From contig CM022674.1 of NCBI GenBank assembly GCA_012295275.1, positions 7,348,936 through 7,386,435 of the forward strand: a stretch of DNA of 37,500 nucleotides. The letters are read 5' to 3'. Source of the DNA: Chrysomallon squamiferum (lineage: Eukaryota; Mollusca; Gastropoda; Neomphalida; Peltospiridae). Shown here in pieces: positions 32,290 through 37,500 of the stretch (its first letter is position 1; every line of letters starts with the position of its first letter). A program made the position numbers and the translations under genes. The notes under the pieces were generated by a model, which worked only from the letters and a program-made list of their open reading frames with translations, was not told the DNA's origin and ran no database searches.

Positions 32290-33170
32290 ATACGTGGATT
32301 TACCTGTAATCACATGACTCATCAACTATAGTTCACATTATTTCCACCTGTAAATCACAGGTCTGATTAAACAATTAACATGCGTTTTGTTACCTGTTTA
32401 TATATTGTTACCTTTATGTTTAATGTAAATCTTTACCTTGTAGGAATGTTGCTTATATACTGTTACCTTTAACTAACTTTAAGGTAAATCTTTACCTTGT
32501 TGGAATGCAGTTTAATTCAAAGTGAGATTATTTACCTGGATATTATTACTGAATTAATGCAAATTAAGCTTTCTACAAATACCACCAAAGAATTAAATAC
32601 AAGGTATATTTTTCACCTTCTCAAAATTACTTGCTTAATCAGCAGGAAATTTTCACCTGTTCATCATTTTAGAATTAGTTAAGATCCCACCTGCATATAA
32701 TTACCTGTTAATTCGAAGGTAAGATTTTCACCTGTATGTAATTACTTTTCAAACTATTTCTTGGGGAGAATTATGAAACTGATTTTGTTTGCCTGTGAGA
32801 ACATCATTCACAGGTATGGACATAGTTATTTCACCTCTCACATATTACCTGTCTTCCCAAACTGCCCACCTGACAGAAAATGCAAGAATCACCTGGCCAA
32901 CAACAAAATCTGTAATAAAATCTCCTGCTGCCCGCCCCCCCTGGGCTCATTGTTACATCACCTGTCAATCACCTCATTGGTTTACACTGGTATTCAAACC
33001 AGGCTGATAGACTGGTGTCTGTCTTTAAATCACTCAAGCGTGACACGGGTGACTGCATGCTTTCAATGGGGCCGGTCACATAAATGCACGGTCAATTGAA
33101 AAGTTATGGCCGTGGTCAAAGAAAGTGGACAAACAAAGCACTCAATTACCTGAGTAGTTAAATGAAGAGG
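32290..33170. repeat. Long ACCTGT/CACCTG word domain
   Basis: More than a dozen ACCTG words (TTACCTGT, CACCTGTA, CACCTGCA, CACCTGTC) occur in about 880 bp, plus ACCTTGT/TACCTTTA variants at 32400-32510. On the minus strand many read ACAGGTAA, resembling 5' splice sites. A G-rich box lies at about 32930-32945. No gene is supported; the 112-codon plus ORF at 32761-33099 matches nothing known. Confidence 0.55.
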
Positions 33171-33214
33171 TTTTGGTCATTTCATGCGGCAATGTAACTG
33201 CAGGTACTTATGGT

Positions 33215-33350
33215 GAAAGCTTATTGTGAAATGTTGTGAAACATTGTGAAACACTTATTATTGTGAAACACTGGAGCACTTGTTGAGAAAGAGATACTTT
33301 GTAAAACGTATTGTGAAACACTTTGTAAAATAAACATTGTGAAACGTGTT
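33215..33350. repeat. Short-period TTGTGAAACA repeat
   Basis: Roughly eight diverged copies of ATTGTGAAACA, some as TTTGTAAAACG, lie in about 135 bp with irregular spacing. Confidence 0.75.
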
Positions 33351-33419
33351 GTGGACCAGGTTCTTGCAAACTGAAATAAATAATCTTGATCTTTTGTTGA
33401 GGTTTCAGACTTACAGACA

Positions 33420-33505
33420 GGTGTAGACACACACAGACACACCCCCACATACAGGCACACACAGGCACGCACAGACATAAACAAACACACACAGACAGAC
33501 AGACA

Positions 33506-33555
<50 letters not shown>

Positions 33556-33570
33556 GACGCACACACTTTA
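33420..33570. repeat. (CA)n/(GACA)n microsatellite
   Basis: Interrupted CACA, AGGCACAC and GACA units precede a CA run at about 33507-33560. Both-strand Cys/Val or Thr/His ORFs are artefacts. Confidence 0.9.
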
Positions 33571-34774
33571 CATATTAAAGATGCTTTTACAAGAAGCAGA
33601 TTTTCTTTCAACCAGCAACATCAGCCAAATTGAAAATAACCACAGAATGTTTGGCAAAGCTTCCACAAAATCTTTTCTGTCATTAAACATGAATGTCCAG
33701 TATCTTCAAGAACACCTCCTTGAAACATCATTACTACATCAAAGGGAGATAATTCTAAAAAGATCATGTTCTCCGTTGAATGTTATTTCCTCCTTAACCG
33801 AGGAATGTATTTTTACCTGCATGCAATTAACAAACTTTAAGTGTTGAAAGCACTACCTCTTCAGGTTCTTAACATAAATAATGAAAATAATTATTTAAAT
33901 AAAAAAAATTTAATGAGGATATTTAAAACAGCTGGCTAAAAAGATATCTCTAAAAAAAAAAAAGGAAAATGATTGTTTTTTTTGTTTTTTTTTACCAACT
34001 TGTGTAAGATATTGTGGAGCAAGGATAAAGTACAAACCAGGCTTCAGTTTTTCCCATTCTAACAATGACAGATGTTGTCAAAGGCCAGAATTTTGCTGTC
34101 TATGTCAAGATGTAAACAAAATAAGTTGATTAGTCTGCATGAATCAGACTACTGCAGAATAAAGATTGTGTTCTTTTTCAAATCATAACAAATTTTTGTT
34201 ATTTTTATTTTTTGTGTTAACAATAAGTTGGAAATATCATGTTTATAAAGCTCTAACAAATAAATAAATAAATAAATAAATAATAATAATCGTAATATGA
34301 AGAAGAAGAAGAAGAAAAAACAAAAAGAAACAAAACAAAAAAATCCCATATCAGTTGCTATTTTAAAGATAATTATTCTTTGAACATGAAAATATTTTAT
34401 TTATATCAAAACATAAACCACCAGTTTTTGCATATCAACAACAATCTCTTACAAAACTAAAACCAAATGACCTTTAACCTCCAGAACAATTTTATAACTG
34501 TCGTAACTGTCACTTACACTAGGCAATACCTATCTACTGTTTCAGCAGTCACAGTACACCAAGGTGTAACCAGTTTTCAGAATCACATGATCATCTGTTC
34601 ACCATGATACTGGGGTATCAACTACATCTAACATAGTTAAACTTTTTACTGATAAATGATGACAGTACCTTCACTGACAAGGAGGGTAATCAGATAATTA
34701 GCATAAAAAAAAAAAAACCATTCATTGTTCTTGTAAATGTTCTTGGTGGAATGGGAAAAAACACAATGGAGGCA

Positions 34775-34843
34775 ATTGGTTAGTATTGATCCTACAGCCT
34801 GTGACATGTGAAGCCAGCACTCTAATCACATAGCTGAGTGTTT
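34775..34843 (-). mobile_element. tRNA-derived SINE head, degenerate
   Basis: The minus strand reads like a decayed tRNA: CAGCTATGTGATTAGAGTG fits a D arm and A box, a CTGGCTTCACATG stretch fits an anticodon arm, and TGTAGGATCAATACT a decayed B box. The missing acceptor-stem pairing and the altered B box exclude a functional tRNA. An A/T-rich non-tRNA part follows. Confidence 0.5.
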
Positions 34844-35769
34844 GATTTTGTTTGTTTTCAATGGGTGTAATAAATAATTAAACCAAACAGTATCTCACTA
34901 TATATATATATATACACATATATTCAACCTACCCAGATACAGGAAAACACTTGGAAACAGGAAATTACTTGAATATGAAGTCGAGTGAACACAACTGCCA
35001 TTGATTGTCCAGCCTAACATGGTTATGGGTCAAGTGTCACAGGTCAAGGGCCAGTTTATATTATTATGCTGTTGACAAATTATTAAAACTGATCATATAC
35101 TTCTTTATGATTTTATAATGTACCCAGTCTGCAAAGAATTTGGCATTGAATATTATTATTTATTTTTTTTATTTTATATTTTTTTATTTATTGATTATTT
35201 TTTATTTATTGATTATTTTTTTTTATTTTTAATTTAAACAACAAAAAAATAAAGATTCTGATATAGACGAAACAATTTATTAAAATTTATTTTTAATTTA
35301 TTTCAATATCAGTAGAAAAATACTGAACTGACTTCATGCTGACAAATTAACACAAACAAATCTAGCCTGTATACTGAGCAAAACAAGTATGGGCATGTCA
35401 ACATTTGTACAACAAGCATTGTCATTTTATTCATCAAAATTTATGATCAGTTAAAATTTTCAAGTCTTTGTGATAAAACTGAAATGTTAGATGTCCCACT
35501 TTTCTATTTATCCACCTAACCACTGATCCACTAACTCACACTAATCTGTCTACCTACATTATTTCCATCAAAGTGTTCTTACTATCTCATACCTGTAGAT
35601 TTACCTGTCTACTACCATAATCCACCCCCACCCATACACTTACCTCTCTATTACCAAAATCCCTCCACCCATCCGTCTTCTTACCCACAGGCTCGTCCAT
35701 CCATCAACCCATCAATCACTATCAATCAATCCATCAATCAACCCATCAATGAATTCATCAATCATTTAC

Positions 35770-35843
35770 CTGTTGTTTTCTGATAACATTTTCCACTCGT
35801 ACAGACTTTCACTTTTGCACCCACCAACCCACCAATTTCAGTC
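35770..35843 (-). other. Candidate 74-nt exon
   Basis: The minus strand has a CT-rich stretch, a possible acceptor (TTGTCTGTGAG), 74 nt, then the donor ACAACAG|GTAAATG. It is open in one frame, but the peptide matches no family I know. It could be an untranslated exon of the downstream TRIM gene. Confidence 0.2.
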
Positions 35844-37012
35844 CTCACAGACAAACAAAGTTCATTGAAAAGTGAAGAAAAAAAGAGAGAGAAATAAAGA
35901 AAGAGAAAGAAAAGAAAAAATGGCAGTGTAATTATTGTACACAACATGCTTGACTTGCCAAACAGAATCGAACACGTCACGGTGAATACGAACAATCACA
36001 ACACATCTGTCCTCCATTCTGCCTGACAGACGCACGGACACAGCAAGTGTAAAAATAAACATCAGCTGTTTTACCTACGGCTTACTGATGTCTTTTGGTT
36101 TTGTAAAGAAGACAAGTAAATATGAGAGAAAAGTTTGTGAACCCTTTTCTCACCCGCCCCAAAAAACTAATTTATCCAATAATAATAATAAATAATCTTT
36201 ATTTATCTTTTCACATCAGGTCAATTATGGCCAATGAACCATGAAGCTGGTCATGGGAGGTGAACATATTAGTACGGTTCAGTGAATGTTTATCTATACA
36301 ATGTCAGAAATAATAAATAAAATAAAAATGAGAAGAGCTACATCAAAATAATGGTCAGTATATAGATTACCTCTCAAGAAGATATTGCTACTAATGACCT
36401 GTCATATATATTTAGTAATCACCACATCACTGCTTTATATTACCTGTAATATATGTTTTGTATCCTACATGTACATACACAAACAGACATGTCAACACAC
36501 ACCTACCACAGAATACATACATGTATACATACACACCATCACACAGACATTTCTACCCATACCCACAAACAACATGTGCATTTTATCAAACACATACACA
36601 CAGATAAACATATTGAGAAAAAAAGTAAACATTTCCTGCTATACATATAAGCATATATATGTATATATATGTATATTGTGGTATATTGTTATTGTTAACA
36701 TACATGACTATTTTGTCAGTGTTTGTTGCTTTATGCATGTAACATGTATCTGTATATATATATTTGTATTTATTCAAATTAGCGTTGTACATTTATTATT
36801 GTATTGCCATAAATGGACCCTGTGATGAAGAAGTGTTAAACAAAGTGACACGATGTGTAACATCTTGGAAGTTTGTTTATGACCATACATGTTAATACAA
36901 TGTTAACAATAAAACAGGTCACTGTAAAATTATGACATCAAGTTACCATGACAATCAATACTATAGAGATCATATAACAAGCAATTAAGTGTATGTGGTT
37001 TTGAGTACATGA

Positions 37013-37024
37013 CTGTGTGTGTGA

Positions 37025-37081
<57 letters not shown>
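37013..37081. repeat. (TG)n microsatellite
   Basis: About 30 near-uninterrupted TG units. Confidence 0.95.
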
Positions 37082-37084
<3 letters not shown>

Positions 37085-37104
37085 AAAATAAAAATAAACT
37101 TAAA

Positions 37105-37260
37105 TGTTCATCACCACTGAAACAAAGAACAACCTCTTTAAAAATAAAGGATTGTTTCATTTAAGATTTTTATACATACTTACTGTTCATCACCTTGTAT
37201 AAGAACAACCTGTTTATAAAGGACTGCTGTATTTAGATCTTAGCCTGAAAACACTTTCTG
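37105..37260. repeat. Diverged tandem duplication of about 80 bp
   Basis: Two successive segments share TGTTCATCACC, AGAACAACCT, a TTTAWAA/AAAGGA block and ATTTAAGAT/ATTTAGAT in the same order. Confidence 0.55.
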
Positions 37261-37428
37261 TTCATATAATTGTCTGTTACTCAGTCTATAATGATTTCAA
37301 GATTATCCTACATAATACTGAGAAGAAACCATCAGAACAACCAATCATTCCAAACAGTTTAAAATACTCAATCCATAAATTTTCTGTAAGATTATTCTAA
37401 AAAGGCAAAATCCAGCTTAAAAACTTAC

Positions 37429-37460
37429 CAGACATTCTAAGCAGATTGAGACTGTAATGC
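37429..37460 (-). other. Candidate 32-nt exon at the window edge
   Basis: The minus strand shows a pyrimidine-rich acceptor (GGTCTGTGTCTTTCAG), 32 nt, then a consensus donor (TCTG|GTAAGT). It has no usable ORF, so it may be an untranslated exon of the TRIM gene or part of a gene that extends beyond the window. Confidence 0.3.
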
Positions 37461-37500
37461 CTGAAAGACACAGACCCAGACTGTAAAGTCTAAAAAGACA

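Larger units (their letters stand above)
33571..37010. other. AT-rich noncoding DNA with small tetranucleotide arrays
   Basis: No coding gene supported. It contains (AAAT)n and (GAA)n at 34258-34318, a T-rich ATT domain (35150-35240), a decayed (ATCA/CATC)n array at 35690-35766, and TA/ATAC tracts around 36640-36680. The SINE remnant and a candidate exon are listed separately. Confidence 0.45.

Noticed and set aside
32761-33099. 112-codon plus ORF with CCPPP and several Cys
   Set aside because: Crosses the ACCTGT word domain, shows no domain or splice context, and matches no family I know.
33208-33611. Three minus-strand Cys/Val-rich ORFs
   Set aside because: Products of the CA/GACA microsatellite; not a cysteine-rich secreted peptide.
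36176-36320. (AAT)n followed by a CTTTATTTATCTTTT segment, suggesting a LINE 3' end
   Set aside because: No reverse-transcriptase ORF or target duplication nearby; too little to name an element.

Overview
This is eukaryotic, almost certainly metazoan, DNA. Coding sequence is interrupted by spliceosomal introns, non-coding DNA is AT-rich and full of microsatellites, and both recognisable genes belong to animal families. The protein types (a long C2H2 zinc-finger protein and a TRIM2/TRIM3/TRIM71-class RING-filamin-NHL protein), the tRNA-derived SINE remnant and the heavy TG/ATAC/GA repeats suggest a lophotrochozoan, most likely a mollusc. The species cannot be settled from sequence alone.

Layout. 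1-5.4 kb: no gene seen; decayed tandem repeats, poly-A tracts and trinucleotide arrays. 5.5-11.0 kb, minus strand: a zinc-finger gene of five coding exons. I assembled it by hand with GT-AG junctions and matching phases into 1,288 residues with 21 C2H2 fingers in blocks of 6+6+4+5. A noncoding first exon near 13.3 kb is plausible. 11.0-22.1 kb: noncoding, with a 71-bp satellite, a CpG-richer patch near 12.9-13.4 kb, TG-rich DNA, word-repeat domains, and a 333-bp piggyBac-type MITE with TTAA target duplications. 22.1-24.15 kb, minus strand: one uninterrupted 676-residue coding exon with RING, B-box2, coiled coil, filamin and NHL domains, preceded by a clear splice acceptor, so its 5'UTR is spliced. 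24.2-37.5 kb: no coding gene recognised; candidate untranslated exons, a TATA-like site beside a GA/CA tract, several decayed tandem-repeat domains, and a SINE remnant.

The two genes lie head to tail on the minus strand, TRIM upstream of zinc finger. Nothing shows that they act together: one is a probable nuclear DNA-binding regulator, the other a probable cytoplasmic E3 ubiquitin ligase. The most notable signals are an internal duplication of a six-finger module, an intron whose 3' splice site has been tandemly triplicated, the intronless TRIM coding region behind a spliced leader, and adjacent noncoding domains each dominated by its own short word.
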